Of a stretch of DNA of 64,000 nt, positions 21,593-32,932 are shown in pieces. The stretch's first letter is position 1; every line of letters begins with the position of its first letter. The notes under the pieces are model-generated. The model saw only the letters and a list, made by a program, of their open reading frames with translations, was not told where the DNA came from and did no database searches. The position numbers and the translations under genes are program-made. Where the stretch lies: contig QVRM01000314.1 of NCBI GenBank assembly GCA_003439945.1, positions 1 through 64,000 on the forward strand, read 5' to 3'. Source of the DNA: Dermanyssus gallinae. Its lineage: Eukaryota > Arthropoda > Arachnida > Mesostigmata > Dermanyssidae.

Positions 21593-22080
21593 GGTGACTT
21601 TGTGAAAGGCTTGATGCTGCATCTCTTCAAAGATGTGTACGCGTCTCACCTGGCAACAAAACATCAAGTGGCAATGGGGGAATTCTTGTGTGGATTAACA
21701 GCGTGGAAGCCGCCAAAAGTCTTTTACAACTGTCGGTTCATGGTGGAGTTTCCGTATTGACTGTTTGCCCCGCCTTGATAAATTTCAAAGCAAGATTGCA
21801 AGGCGTAAATGTTACTTTTACCAAAAATTAGATACGAGATGAGCTAAGTAACGTTGGAGGTGATTCTATGTTCGACCGCCAACCACCAGCGTCAGTGTTT
21901 TTAGGTTTCAAGATCCATTATTTGATACTTAAACCAGACTAACCAAAACTGTGCTGTAACTGTCAGTGAGCGGGTCATTTTGCTGACAGACGCACTCTGC
22001 GAAGAGGCTTGCAGAAAGTGTGGCAACTCAAACCACTTGGTTTTGGAGTATCCTAATCTCCCCGAGGTGTGTCAACTGCA
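21130..22080 (+). mobile_element. Decayed LINE ORF1 with zinc knuckles
   Basis: The last 200 bp, read with frame changes, give VFLGFKIHYLILKPD, a CCNC...GHFAD block and KCGNSNHLVLECPN. This is the layout of the gag-like ORF1 of Jockey/R1-group LINEs, where a conserved strand precedes paired CCHC knuckles. Upstream open sequence at 21130-21474 may be the N-terminal part of the same ORF, but that is only inferred from position. A (TA)n tract interrupts it at 21562-21591. Confidence 0.55.
21562..21591. repeat. (TA)n microsatellite
   Basis: A pure TA tract within the ORF1-like region. Confidence 0.95.
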
Positions 22081-22379
22081 ATGGGTCTTAAGCGACTTGT
22101 TCACGTTTAGCCTACCTTCATGAGAAGAACCCCTGCGGGAAATCTCATGGACCCAGGACGGAAGCGTTTCACACGTTCTTCTGCTCAGACCTCGGCGCCT
22201 TTTTCGGCGCAAGCCCTACTAGACATAGTAGAGCAAGCTTGGTCACCCGACCGTAGCCTTTGACCCGGAGGGTTCGGAAGCACAGGATTAAGAAGATGCC
22301 ACCACCAGGGAGTATTAGAGCCACCTTAAACCACAGCTCTACCAGAAGCCTAGTAATGCCACAAAACGTCTCAGATGAC

Positions 22380-24300
22380 TCTGGGAAGACCTTAACAAGA
22401 TCGCCTGCCCTGTGTACAGCAACAGCAAGAACTTCCTAGGCACATGTCCGTTAGACACCGCGGTGTCGGAGGCACCGAGGTCATCCCGACCACTAGTGCA
22501 CTGGCCACCTCGGAGGAACTGGTAAGGAATACATTCAGAATACCATCCGGCATGCAAGGCTAGTCCGGGTGTTGCCTAAGATGGTCAAGGCATCCTTTGC
22601 AAACAATGTCACGAAAGTGATATTAAAGCTCGCCTCGAACAACGAATTAATTTAATGAGAGATCAGAAATTAGGCCTGACACTCACTGTTTTGTTTCGCG
22701 CCGGTACTGTTGCGCCTTCCGCGGGTTTGAAACAGCACGCGTTTCCTCACAGTGATTATTAAGAAGGACCTTCGCGACTTTTTGTAGGGTTTAAGAATTG
22801 AGAACATTGTACATAAATTTTGGTCCGCGTCCTGTTCTGTTTATGCATAAAAGACTTGATCGACTCATTACAGTGTCCTCTAAATGCCTGGTACCCTTGA
22901 CGACGGTGTTTTTGGAGGTGACCTAGCCACGCTAGTGAGTAATGTTTGCAAAGTCTGGGATTTTGAGAAAAGTGAGTGGACTATTCCTTAACCCCGAACA
23001 ATACGAGCTCTACGTACGAGCCCCGAGGATATGATTTGGTTAAATATATTGAAGTTACCCTATCTCCTTTTTAGTTGCAAGGTCGTTCAGAAATGTAACA
23101 TTGAGCTCCTCGAGGTTTCTCTCTGCCCGGAGGGGTTACTTGAGGCTTTAAACGCGTGGAGAAAGAAGCTTTAGGTAGCCGCCAGCCGTTTTCTATTGTG
23201 CCTTTCAGCGGCTCGGATAACTCACTTGCTAACTGTGCCAACTGTTTCAACTTGACTGAGGACGTTTAAACCTTCAACAAGTGGACCTTAAAAACACTGT
23301 AGGTGCTTCTTAACGTAGACCTCTCACCCAACACAGGCTTGCAGGCTCTTTTGCCCATATCTTTAGGTGGACTGGGAATGTCTAACGCTGTCGTGTTGGC
23401 TGGTCCTTTCAACGTCTCCTCTATGTCGCAGGCGTTGGAAAGAGCCACACGGTTGTTGGATGACACAGGTGAAAAGGTCTACAGATCTCACGCTGACAGC
23501 CCTATCCGAGGGATTAGCCTACCTGTCGGTTGTCATACCCAGTGACACTCTTTCCCAGAAATGCCGGTCGACCCCACTTCAAGAAAATGCATTTGCTCCT
23601 TTCCTCCAGCAAGCCCCCCATTATTGAGAAGACCAGGCTACATGCGAAGTTTGCAAAAGGCGTTGGTGCCTGATTACAGGCTCTCCCCAGTACACCCTTA
23701 GACGCTCTACCAGACAACAGTGTTCGGATTAGTGTGGGGCTCTCGTATTCCCCATAAATGTTGATGCGGCGATCAAGTAGGGCTACAAGCACACCATACC
23801 CTCTATTGTGACTTGAGCTCAGGTCGTCGAAACCGACACGCAGCACTTAATGGGACATTTAGCCTAGCCGTAAGTTCTGCCGGTTTTCCTTGCATTCTCG
23901 AGCCTCCTGGCCTCTCCGGGGATGACGAAAAGAGACTAGCTGGACTGACGTTTACGTCCTTCGAGAGTTGCATGTTGGTATGGAATGCAATCATTACTGG
24001 CTCATTAGCCCCTTTGGTGGTGATCAGTGCTGGAGCGGAACATGCTGGTAACGCGTCTATGTTGGCGGAGGCGAACAACTGCAGAAAATTTGACTGTATA
24101 ACTACCCCCACGACGTCCGCCCGCTGGCATCTGTGACACTGGGAGGACCTGCCCCAAAGACGTACAAACTTATTTAACAAATCAGCAAAGCGCTCAACCG
24201 TTTGACAGGGGATAATGTCAAATACTTGCATCGAGACTAGCTGGACATTCAGCCGGGTAACGTTAAACGGGTAAAGGGGTGTGTGCGTGGAACTCTGCTA
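22380..24300 (+). mobile_element. RLE-type non-LTR retrotransposon, copy b, internally deleted
   Basis: The order of blocks matches the copy at 40780-43480. Near 22415-22465 is a relic finger, CPVYSNSKNFLRHMSVRH (second Cys replaced by Tyr), followed by LVRVLPKMV (22562-22588), KVILKLASNNE and FAPVLLRLPRV (about 22695). The central RT is then missing, about 0.9 kb by comparison. Near 22887 a WYP.DDGVFGGDL region preserves the Y-x-DD motif across a frameshift, where copy c reads YLVDG. The C-terminal part has ALLPISLGGLGM (about 23350), RRNRHAALNGTFSL (about 23826), AGFPCILEPPGLSG, then an altered endonuclease core (EKRLAGLTFTSFE) and LVWNAIIT. It carries multiple stops and is inactive. Confidence 0.78.
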
Positions 24301-24412
24301 GATTGGACACGTCCGAACCGAGAAAACAGTTGACTCTTTCATTTGCATGATTTGGTGTATATGTCATAAGGAGACAATTGTTACGTCTTATATCCAAGCA
24401 AATACAATACCA

Positions 24413-24484
<72 letters not shown>
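24413..24484. repeat. (AC)n-(AT)n compound microsatellite
   Basis: Roughly 60 bp of TA units after AC units, about 115 bp past the 3' end of the LINE copy. Confidence 0.95.
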
Positions 24485-24487
<3 letters not shown>

Positions 24488-24818
24488 TTGCATGAACAAG
24501 AACGGAGAGAGTGTATATAAACTGCTTCAAACGCGCGTCAGTAAACAAACTTAACTTAATATCAACACTATCTCGATCCTCACCCGACGTAAAATGGGTA
24601 GATACCGAGGATTGGTAGGTTGTGTAACACATTCGCTCACTAAAAATGTTATGGTAATGACGATCATGGTAATAAAAATAATAATTATTCTTTTCAAAAT
24701 GGGCTATATATAATATTATTATATATTAACACCTAGCTAACTAAGCAACAAAGCATATACAACACCGAACCACTGGACATATGTAGCATAGTACGTATCA
24801 AACTTAATTTAATATCGC

Positions 24819-24856
<38 letters not shown>

Positions 24857-25953
24857 CATGGCGGTCATATGTACGGAACATCTTGATATATATAGATATA
24901 TATACATATATATCTATAAAGGGCTTATCATAGCCTTACGTACTTATATTGTCCTATATGATTCTCTAAGCTGTCCACACTAAGGGCAGGAATCTTCGAT
25001 TGCGTCAAAAACTTCGCTCTCCAGAAAAGCGTTGAGGTACTGGTCACTGTTGCTTTGCCGAACGGAATGACATTAAAACCAAGGCGAAGGTGCAACAGCC
25101 ATGGCTTAAAAGCCTTTGCTTAGAGCAGCGGCTTTGCTGAGCCGCGATCTGTCCTAAGCACGTGGATCCTCTTTAGAAAGTTCAGAACTTTGCGAAATAC
25201 GAACTTTGCAAATACGCTAGATTCCTAGACAAGTAAGAAAATTGAGTCTTCCTTGCAAAATAGCTCGCGCAAGACTGTTTCAAATCAGCACAGAGGGGTT
25301 AAGCTTTGCATGGCTCTATAGATACTATATGCGAGTATTGTTATCTTATTACGTGAGATCGTTTTCAAACGCTCTTGAATAGGCATTGGTTGCAGCGATT
25401 AAGGCTTTTGTACTTTTACAGTGGCCTTCGGCGCCTTTTGTTGCTAATTGACCTTGATAAACCCTTGATAGAATTTCATGAGCATATTCAGATTCAGTGA
25501 AATCAAGCCTATTGAATATTGTGCATCGGCTGGCATTCTAAAGCACGACACGATGAAAGAAGCTTTTTAACAGAGAGCACATTTTATAACAGAATATAAA
25601 ATGTGGGCTTTAAATTGCAGAGGTTATTGCAGGCTTAACATTGCAGCCTAATCTCATGAAGATTGCGTAACGCCTTTAAGTATATACTACGCAAGCCAAA
25701 TGATTGTATTTTTCTTGGAAAGAAATTGGCTTTGGGTGATTTCAAGTGATCGCATATCAAACGGCGTTTGGCTAACGTAACAACCATTTGAAATACTCCC
25801 TTGTCTATCGCCGCCCACAATCGATAATGCGGCTTGCCCACGCCGCTCAAATGGTCTGAAGTATCAAAAGTCTGATCCTGAGTCAATTGTCGAAACGCTT
25901 ACGAGTGCCACGTCAGCGTCTGTTGTACGTATCACCATCGGCTGGTTTGGCGC
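24485..25953. other. AT-rich spacer
   Basis: It contains (TA)n at 24823-24856 and a TA-rich palindrome near 24883-24917. No gene is recognised. Confidence 0.45.
24823..24856. repeat. (TA)n microsatellite
   Basis: A TA tract preceded by ATATATACAT. Confidence 0.95.
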
Positions 25954-27063
25954 GTGTGTATAAGGGGGTTGTCAAGATATAGCTCTTATTTTGTAGCGAG
26001 CAAGCGGAATGGTAGGAGTTCAATAGCCATTGCCACATTCGACGGGGAGCGTGACAGCGAGCGGCTGGGATCAGAAGGGAGCTGGGAACAGAAGACGCCT
26101 AAAATCGTCTCCATCGAGAGACGATTGTGGGCGCCTTCCCAAAATAGGCTTCCCAACTCCCGGCCTGTGCTGGCGGCACAGTTGACGAGCCACCCCGTTT
26201 ACCAACGGCATTGTCCGCACACCGTACAGTGGGTCGTATATTACAATGCTATGGTGTGAACACTGTAGATCGCATACTACAACGTAGGCGATCCACACGA
26301 CAGCGAACGAGCGTTTGGTCGTTTATACTTTAGACTTCCTCGATTAGCTCCGTCCAAGGAGCACAGTTTTTATTGTGGGGACTCTGACAAATAATAAGGG
26401 GATTAAAAGTAAACATTGTATACATGTCAAAATGTGAGTGTGTTAGCAGCGATTTTTTGCGGCAGATGTCGGTCAGAAAATGTTTAGTAATACAGGACAA
26501 ATATAGACAAATACATTTTGCCAAGACTATGCCAGGATGACCACATAAACGGCCCTTTTTTGACAATTCTCCATGCCAACATTTTTTGACAATTTGTTGA
26601 TGTTTTTTCAATTAAATCACAGCCGTGTTAATAAGAAATAATCATGTAGCTTCATATACCTTATACGAAGATATTCCAGACACATCGTGCTACAATCAAT
26701 GATCTATAGTCACAAGGAACACGCTTTAAATTGCCGGGTCGAATAATGTCGTCGTTCGAACTTCCATCTGGATCATTTGCCTAATCGCGCAACTACTTAC
26801 GGGCCATGTCGGTTGTTCAAATCAAATCCTTTAGCTTCTTTGAGCTTTAAAGAAGAGCTACTCACTCAAAATCTAAAACTTAGAAGCCGCCTTGCATTTC
26901 AAGTTTTCGAGGGAGCCTTCCTCAAGGACCATGAGTTTCGGCGGCCGCTGGTAAGAAAATTGGCAGAACTCTTCTTTAAAGCAAAAATAACTGCCACTTA
27001 AATCCGAGTTCTACAAGTCGGGCAGCCTTAATGGCTACTTAAAGTGGCCAGGTGAAGAAATCT

Positions 27064-27089
27064 CAGAGAGAGAGAGAGCGAGAGAGAGT
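27064..27089. repeat. (GA)n microsatellite
   Basis: GAGAGAGAGAGA with one GC interruption. Confidence 0.9.
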
Positions 27090-27187
27090 ACTGCGGTCGC
27101 CCTAACAAAGGGCTAAGAAAACGACTAGATTTTAGTAGTTTTTTAGTCTCACACTACTGTGGCTTCACAACACGAATTCGACCTCTT

Positions 27188-27209
27188 AATATATATATAT
27201 ATATATATA
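27188..27209. repeat. (TA)n microsatellite
   Basis: A pure TA tract. Confidence 0.95.
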
Positions 27210-27757
27210 ATTGCTGTTTACTTGATTTATCCTAGGGCGTAGCATTAGCGTAGCAAATTTTGCGAGGTATTGTACCTACGGAGTTCGCCATTCCACTATC
27301 CCCAGCCAAACATAATCTGGCGTGCAATAACGCCCGGGTTGCCCTCAATAACTCTGAAGTCTGGTTAACACACACTTGCACGCCGCCTTCCCAAAACTTG
27401 GACCTGTATTCCTAACAACATTAGATGTCTCACAACGAAGCACCTCTTCGCTATTGAAATAAAACAATGGCTTTTATGTTCACTGTCCGAATCAGGCCTG
27501 TGGTTTAGGTCTATCCTGGATTGGGTTTGTAGTGCACTGTAAAGGGGAGCCCCCACTCAGATTCCTATTTTGATCTACGTGTTTTTGTTGTGATTACCAA
27601 TTAAATATTACTGATTATACAAAGAATTTCTTAAATTTTGTCGAGTGTGCTTTTCTGCCGTTGTTAGATTCCGTTTTCGGCTAGTTTATTTACCGAGAAC
27701 ACAAGTGTTATAAAATGCAGTTTCGTTGAATAAACCACATTTCAAATTGGAAAAATT

Positions 27758-27784
27758 AATATATATATATATATATATATATAT
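27758..27784. repeat. (TA)n left of mariner
   Basis: A pure TA tract about 150 bp before the first transposase homology. Confidence 0.95.
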
Positions 27785-28879
27785 GAGATGAGTTCAGACG
27801 CTTTTTCTTTAACTGCTTAGTATTTCCCTTCTTGTTCTCATTGATGGTTGATGCATCTATCCGTTCGATTCATCTGTGTCCACCTAACGAAATAGTTTAC
27901 TCTTTTTTTTTCTTTCAGAGTTAAGCGTGGAGCACGGGATCACTCCGAAGATGGATGTTGCAGATAGCCATTTTCGACGCCTGCTCTACATGCTTTCCGG
28001 CAAGGCCAAAACGGCGCCGAAGCAGCCCGGGATATTTGTGCTGTGTATGGAGAGGGTGTTATGGCTCAGCGGATAGCTCAAAACTAGATTGCGAAGTTTA
28101 AAGCAGACGAGTGCGACGTTGGCGATGCTTCCCGCTCGGAAAAACCACCCACCTTTAACGAAGACCACCTGGAGACCCTTTTAAAGAACGACGGCCATCA
28201 GTCAAGCCGAAAATTGGCCTGGTTTGTAGGTTGCGACAAGCACGCGATTGTTGTGCATCTTCGCTAAATGGACTTCACTCAAAGAGTTAGCGCTTGGGTC
28301 TCCTACAAGCTGAATGAAGTGAACAAAACAACTAGGTTGAGTATTGCTGTTCAACACTTGATGGTTACACCAAGACGGTGACTCAATCCAGACCCATTAA
28401 ATTTCCACCCGAAAAAGGTCATTATTTTTGTGTGGCCGGACTGCAAATGTGTAATATACTCTGAAAGGTTTATAAGAGGCCGCATGGATTAATTGGGATC
28501 TATACGTGTTTCAGCTGCGTCTAGTAGGTGAAGCTCTTCGACAAAAAAGAGCCGAGACACAAGGCCAAGTCATATGCTCCACGACAACGCCAGGCTCTAG
28601 ACCCGCAAACACCGTCAAAACCGCCAAAAACGGTTCTGAGAACCCGAATTAGGGATTCTTCACTTTTTTACAATCCCCGGACTTAGCACCGGCGCATTAC
28701 TACATTTTTCGCTCACTGTCCAAACACATGAAGGGCTAGAGCTTTGCCGCTGAAGCTGATCTTAAAAACTGAATAAACTATCTGATTTCTGGCAAAACGG
28801 ATTCAGTGGTAGTCGAAAAGTGGGAAGAGGTCGTAAACAACAAGAGAGGCTTTCTGCTTTACTGACACGCTACGATCTT
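27785..28879 (+). mobile_element. Mariner transposase pseudogene bounded by (TA)n
   Basis: The translation shows the mariner N-terminal helix-turn-helix region with a frameshift (SHFRRLLYMLSGKAK, then AARDICAVYGEGVMAQRIAQ), a first linker (DDAPRS-type DVGDASRSEKPP) and DHLETLLKNDGHQSSRKLA. The segment that should hold the first catalytic Asp (TGDEKW) is missing, apparently deleted near 28370. The second (YMLHDNARL, about 28576) and third (SPDLAPAHYYIFRSL, about 28677-28720) catalytic blocks are recognisable in shifted frames. Several stops are present. No clear terminal inverted repeats were seen, but both sides are (TA)n (to 27784 and from 28880), which fits the TA target preference of this superfamily. 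A typical mariner is about 1.3 kb, and here the interval is 1.1 kb. Confidence 0.9.
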
Positions 28880-28901
28880 TATATATATATATATATATAT
28901 A
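28880..28901. repeat. (TA)n right of mariner
   Basis: A pure TA tract directly after the end of transposase homology. Confidence 0.95.
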
Positions 28902-29094
28902 CGTGGGGGCGAGGTTCACTGAAAATAGATTATAGCCACATCGCTGAGAGCCAGCGGCCATGCTACCACAAGCTACTATCAAGGATATCCTAGATATCTG
29001 CACATGTACGCTTATGCTGCCCTTCTAAGCGCCCTTGATTTAAAAGGGCAACATGTGTGTTTAGGTATACATATCAGACGAATAATAAATAAAT

Positions 29095-29096
<2 letters not shown>

Positions 29097-29137
<41 letters not shown>

Positions 29138-29148
29138 CGTGTGTGTGC
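29097..29148. repeat. (AT)n-(GT)n compound microsatellite
   Basis: TA units followed by GT/GC units. Confidence 0.95.
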
Positions 29149-29835
29149 GTGCGTGCATATTGCCGTAACGATTTTTTGGCTGTGACGTACGGATCAGAAT
29201 AGCGCATGCACAACGTTTGACTGGCTTGCCTTGGCTGTCCCCTATAGCCAACGCTCGGCGGCGGCCGCTTGATACGAGTTGACACGGACAGGCAGATGTC
29301 GTGCGATATCCGAGCGAAAAAAAAACAGAAAAAGCCAAATCTATACGTGTTAGTGCTGGCTGACGCGGTGGGCCCTATCGCCGCCATCATCATCATCATC
29401 ATCGAGCAACAGAGGGCGCTTTTTGGGCCTCCGCATAGCGCGTGTCAGTTTCGTCGTTCGTGTATGTCCATCCGTTGGCCTGAAAGTCGGCCTCGCGGCA
29501 AAGCCAGCGATGGCGGGCGCTGCCAGTCAGGCAAAAAGGCACACTCGTCTAACTGTTTCTGCACTCCTACGCTTGCCTGCTTCTTTCTGGCTGTTCGACC
29601 GGCCGCCGACCGGTTTGCCTTCCTGCGGCCGCTCGTTCTGGCGCAGCCGTCGTCTGCCCTACGCTTCGAACTGCGGGTCTGCGACACTACGAATCCTGGA
29701 CGCGGCAGCATACGCGCCTCCTCGATCCGCAAGCTTCGCCGCTATTCGCCGGTGTCTACTTGAAAGCAGCATCCTCGACCCCACAGGCGCGAGGAATAAG
29801 TGAAGAAGACGAGGAAACGTATCGAAGCGCCTGGC

Positions 29836-29875
29836 GGCAGCAGCAGCAGCAGTAGCAGCAGCAGCAGCGGCGGCA
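29836..29875. repeat. (CAG)n triplet tract
   Basis: CAG/TAG/CGG triplets. Antisense frames read as poly-Ala or poly-Leu. Confidence 0.9.
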
Positions 29876-30230
29876 TGGTCACACGAAGGCAGACGAAGCA
29901 AAAGCCATGGCCATGAAGGATCAACCATCACTTTTTCCCGACCCAAATGCCAATGATCGAAGTACGCGGCTTGCTAAGCGGGATAGTCTTGCGCGACGTC
30001 GCCGAAACGAGAATGATGGCGAGAGCGTGGGACTGAGGCGGAGGCGACAACGACGACGACGACGATCATGATGCTACTGTTGCTGTCGCTTCTACTGCTG
30101 CTGCCAGAAATAGGAGCGACGTAGCAGTTCCCCTTCGAGGAGCAAAAGCAGCCAGTGGCTTGCGGACGAGGGACTCTCGGTCCAGTAATCTCGACGTTGG
30201 CCCAACACTCTGCTGCGCCCAGCGTCGACT

Positions 30231-30258
30231 GTATATATATATATATATATATATATAT
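30231..30258. repeat. (TA)n microsatellite
   Basis: A pure TA tract at the edge of the GC-rich block. Confidence 0.95.
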
Positions 30259-30320
30259 TCTTAGTATAGTAAACCTTCGTTGGACTCTAAATCCTTAGCC
30301 GTGCAGCCAAACGCAATAGG

Positions 30321-30578
30321 TCATGTGCTTTCTAGAGGCTGTCCATGAGGCCGTGTTACGTCATCTATGCCGCCTCTCAAGAAACATCGACACGGCGGGC
30401 GGCGTTTCATTAGATTGCCGCGATGATTTTCGTCATCTGTCGTAGAAGACCTATTGAAGTAAAGCGGCCGAGTTTGCCGCAAGGCAAAGCCGAGGCTCAA
30501 CAGTGCGACCTGAACGTAGAGGACGCGATGGTGCATCATCACGAACATCGCGGGTGAAGAACCAGCAGCGACGTCCAT
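30321..30578 (-). CDS. Hypothetical 85-aa frame with a hydrophobic leader
   Basis: An ATG-started minus-strand frame has a hydrophobic stretch at about residues 18-33 (RVLYVQVALLSLGFAL). With the internal Met14 or Met15 as start this would resemble a signal peptide. A polar tail with KRRPPCRCFLRGG follows. No family is recognised, and the region is GC-rich, so a chance frame is quite possible. Confidence 0.2.
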   Translation of the reverse strand: MDVAAGSSPAMFVMMHHRVLYVQVALLSLGFALRQTRPLYFNRSSTTDDENHRGNLMKRRPPCRCFLRGGIDDVTRPHGQPLEST

Positions 30579-31780
30579 CAGAATCGAGTGCAGTACAGAG
30601 AACGCGAACGAGAAAAGGAAGAAGAGATATGATGAGCGCTTTGCCGCTTGTGTAGGAGGCAAACGACCGAACGCGAGATGGCGTAAGCGGAGAAAAACGC
30701 TTTACTGGCCGCCGTGAACCTGAGGCTTGATATATGATCGCATTGAGGTAAGCGGAAAGAGGTCCCGAACATTTAATAGGTTTCTTTGTGAACGTTCGTC
30801 CCAGAGGCTAAAACTCTCGATCGGCTGCCGGTCGCCACATAATTACACTTTTCCTTTTCTTTTCTTGAAAGAAAGAAACAAGGAACACCCCGATAAAGTG
30901 TCGATTGCAGAATACATGCGGGGCGATGCCCATACTGTGTTATACCAGAACTAAGCCCTGCATTTACTCGTGTGGACAGTATTTCCATTGTTCGCTATAA
31001 CATAGCAAAAAGCGATCTCACCAATACTAATTTACGTACATCTGCCGTATTTTCCTTTCAACGAATGTGTAACTACTGACAATGGTTACATCACGGAGGA
31101 TACTGCCGTTGTTGGTGATTACTCTAATGATTATGATCACATTAGATGTTTTGCCTGGCGGTCAAAAATAAATACATTTTTCCTACATGGGTTTTGTCGT
31201 TAATGGACGGCTCGAGGTTAGGTTATCATGGTGGATACATCAAAGCATCCAATTGCAGCAGATTGTAATAGTCTCACGGGTCGTCCTCGCTATGTACGGC
31301 ATATCATTGTCATGTTGGAAAATAACGTATTTCATCCTGAGAAGGCTGGTTTGCTTCTTGCTTAGCACAGTTTCGACTCACTCACTTTACTTGAGTTTAA
31401 AAACCAAACCAAAAATTCCTAGACTAGGACTTTAGTGTACGGATGGTTGCAGCTAAGGCCTAAAGGCAGCAAACCTCAGCGATCGTATTCGCAGAATGTC
31501 GTCTGGAATCGCTTTTGGCATGGCTTTGCTGCACAGAGATTCAATTACAACAAACAGCAATCATTTTGATGGCTTACATAGCTGCCACTACTACCAAGGC
31601 GCCAAATTAAAAGCAAACGTATTTTGTCTACCCCAATATACTTATATTTACATACTAGGATAATAGGAGGGTGCCGTAAGGGAGATTACGACTACTAAAC
31701 AATTTAGCATGCAGATTCCATTTTTACACATCAAGCGGAGCAATCTTCTACAATTTGTAGAAATATGATAGGAGTTGTCT

Positions 31781-31829
<49 letters not shown>

Positions 31830-32683
31830 CTGCACTACTTACCTTGTTGGCGTGAGGATCGTGGAGACTCTGAAACCGATGTAAAGGTAAAACCATTATT
31901 GCCTATTTTAAACTTAACAAAAACTTATTCGTCATAGTAGTCGTTCTACACTAACTTCTACTGTTTCTTGCACTCACCTTTGATACCCATCATTACCATT
32001 AATATTATTAAAAGTGAGGGAGAAGCGCATGTCCCCAATCATGCTTTTTTTGTATTGTAAACATTGTAGACATTTGGCCGCAAAGAACGGCGTAATTAGG
32101 TTGGCATGCACCGCGACTGACGATAGATGGCGTTAAAGAGCCCCTCTTAAAATGCAACAAGCTTAAGTCATAAAGTAAATAATGTTTCAATCAACTATAG
32201 TTGAACTCACCCCCGGTGTGTGTTTGTGATTCCAGGGATATATTTTAGGCAATTACTTCAGAGGACCAGAGATGGCTCTTTCGGAATTTACCTGTATAGG
32301 GTCCGTTTCTCTAATTTTTCTGGTGGAATTAAAAATATTGTCTATATGTGTCCATTTTGTAACAAAATACTTGGGAGGGCATTAACTGATTAAGCACAGA
32401 ACCCAAGTACGCCATCGAAGTGTCTCATCAATTTTAATGCATTACAAATACACTCCTTATATGTTCCAACACAAGCATAGATCCCACATTCGGAATCGAA
32501 CCTGCGATCAAGCGGAATACTTTGCGTTAAAGGTTTGGTTCTGTTATTAAATAAAAAAAAATAATTACGGGACTTCAGCACAATTGCTAGGTGATGCTGC
32601 CGGACATACATGCATGGCGCTTAGAATAGGGTATGCAAGCTTAACCTGAATGTTACCTATAAACTGTGCAATCACAAAACGAG

Positions 32684-32684
<1 letters not shown>
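30579..32684. other. Spacer, no gene recognised
   Basis: It contains a (TA)n-(T)n tract (31783-31830). Near 32485-32505 a minus-strand B-box-like sequence (GGTTCGATTCC) occurs without a convincing A box. Confidence 0.4.
31783..31830. repeat. (TA)n followed by poly-T
   Basis: TA units followed by about 16 T. Confidence 0.95.
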
Positions 32685-32730
<46 letters not shown>

Positions 32731-32731
32731 A
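32685..32731. repeat. (TA)n microsatellite
   Basis: A TA tract about 65 bp past the donor of the lipocalin exon, inside the downstream intron. Confidence 0.95.
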
Positions 32732-32795
32732 GTTGATGAATGTCTAGATGGCTCATTCTAACAGCCAAGAGTGAACAGCAAGAAGTGTCACTTAC

Positions 32796-32932
32796 GATTG
32801 TCGGTTTCCTTTCATGTAAACGATGATACCGTCGTCGCTGTCGCTTTTCTCCTGGTAGTGGAACTTGTTACAGCGAATCATGGTCTCCATTAGAAATGGC
32901 GTACGTTGCACTTCATACCATGTACCCATAAA
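32796..32932 (-). CDS. Apolipoprotein D-like lipocalin, second coding exon
   Basis: On the minus strand, an acceptor (CTAACCAG ending at 32933) is followed by FMGTWYEVQRTPFLMETMIR and then CNKFHYQEKSD. The exon ends at a consensus donor (GTAAGT from 32795). GTWYE is the first structurally conserved lipocalin motif, and the Cys about 15 residues later is where ApoD-type lipocalins form a disulfide. Intron phase is 0 on the left and matches the exon at 38925-39056 exactly, reading DFDHDR|FMGTWYE as in the family. The 137-bp length leaves two bases of a Ser codon for the next exon, which was not found in the window. Such proteins are secreted carriers of small hydrophobic ligands. The open frame continues upstream past the acceptor only by chance. 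Confidence 0.88.

Larger units (their letters stand above)
25954..27757. other. Spacer, no gene recognised
   Basis: Short frames only. It includes a GA tract (27064-27089) and (TA)n (27188-27209). Confidence 0.4.
29160..30320. other. GC-rich block, no supported gene
   Basis: The high GC and CpG content contrasts with its flanks. It contains a CAG/CAT triplet stretch (29836-29875) and CGACGACGACGA (about 30045-30065). Long overlapping frames exist on both strands (for example plus 29269-29763), but they have no motif and are explained by composition. A promoter or 5' UTR is possible. Confidence 0.4.

Noticed and set aside
24263..24632. Open frames reading alternating Ile-Tyr
   Set aside because: They are translations of (TA)n tracts. 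The same holds at 8716, 28803, 32565, 36162, 40593, 43437, 51128 and 52956.
26071..26298. Third exon of the lipocalin
   Set aside because: Scanned for the second lipocalin motif (TDY) and for phase. Neither fits.
29269..29763. 164-codon plus-strand frame
   Set aside because: GC-rich, overlapped by similar-length frames on the other strand and in other phases, with no motif or splice evidence.
32480..32510. Third tRNA-derived SINE or tRNA
   Set aside because: A B-box-like sequence is present, but there is no A box at the right distance and no second copy.
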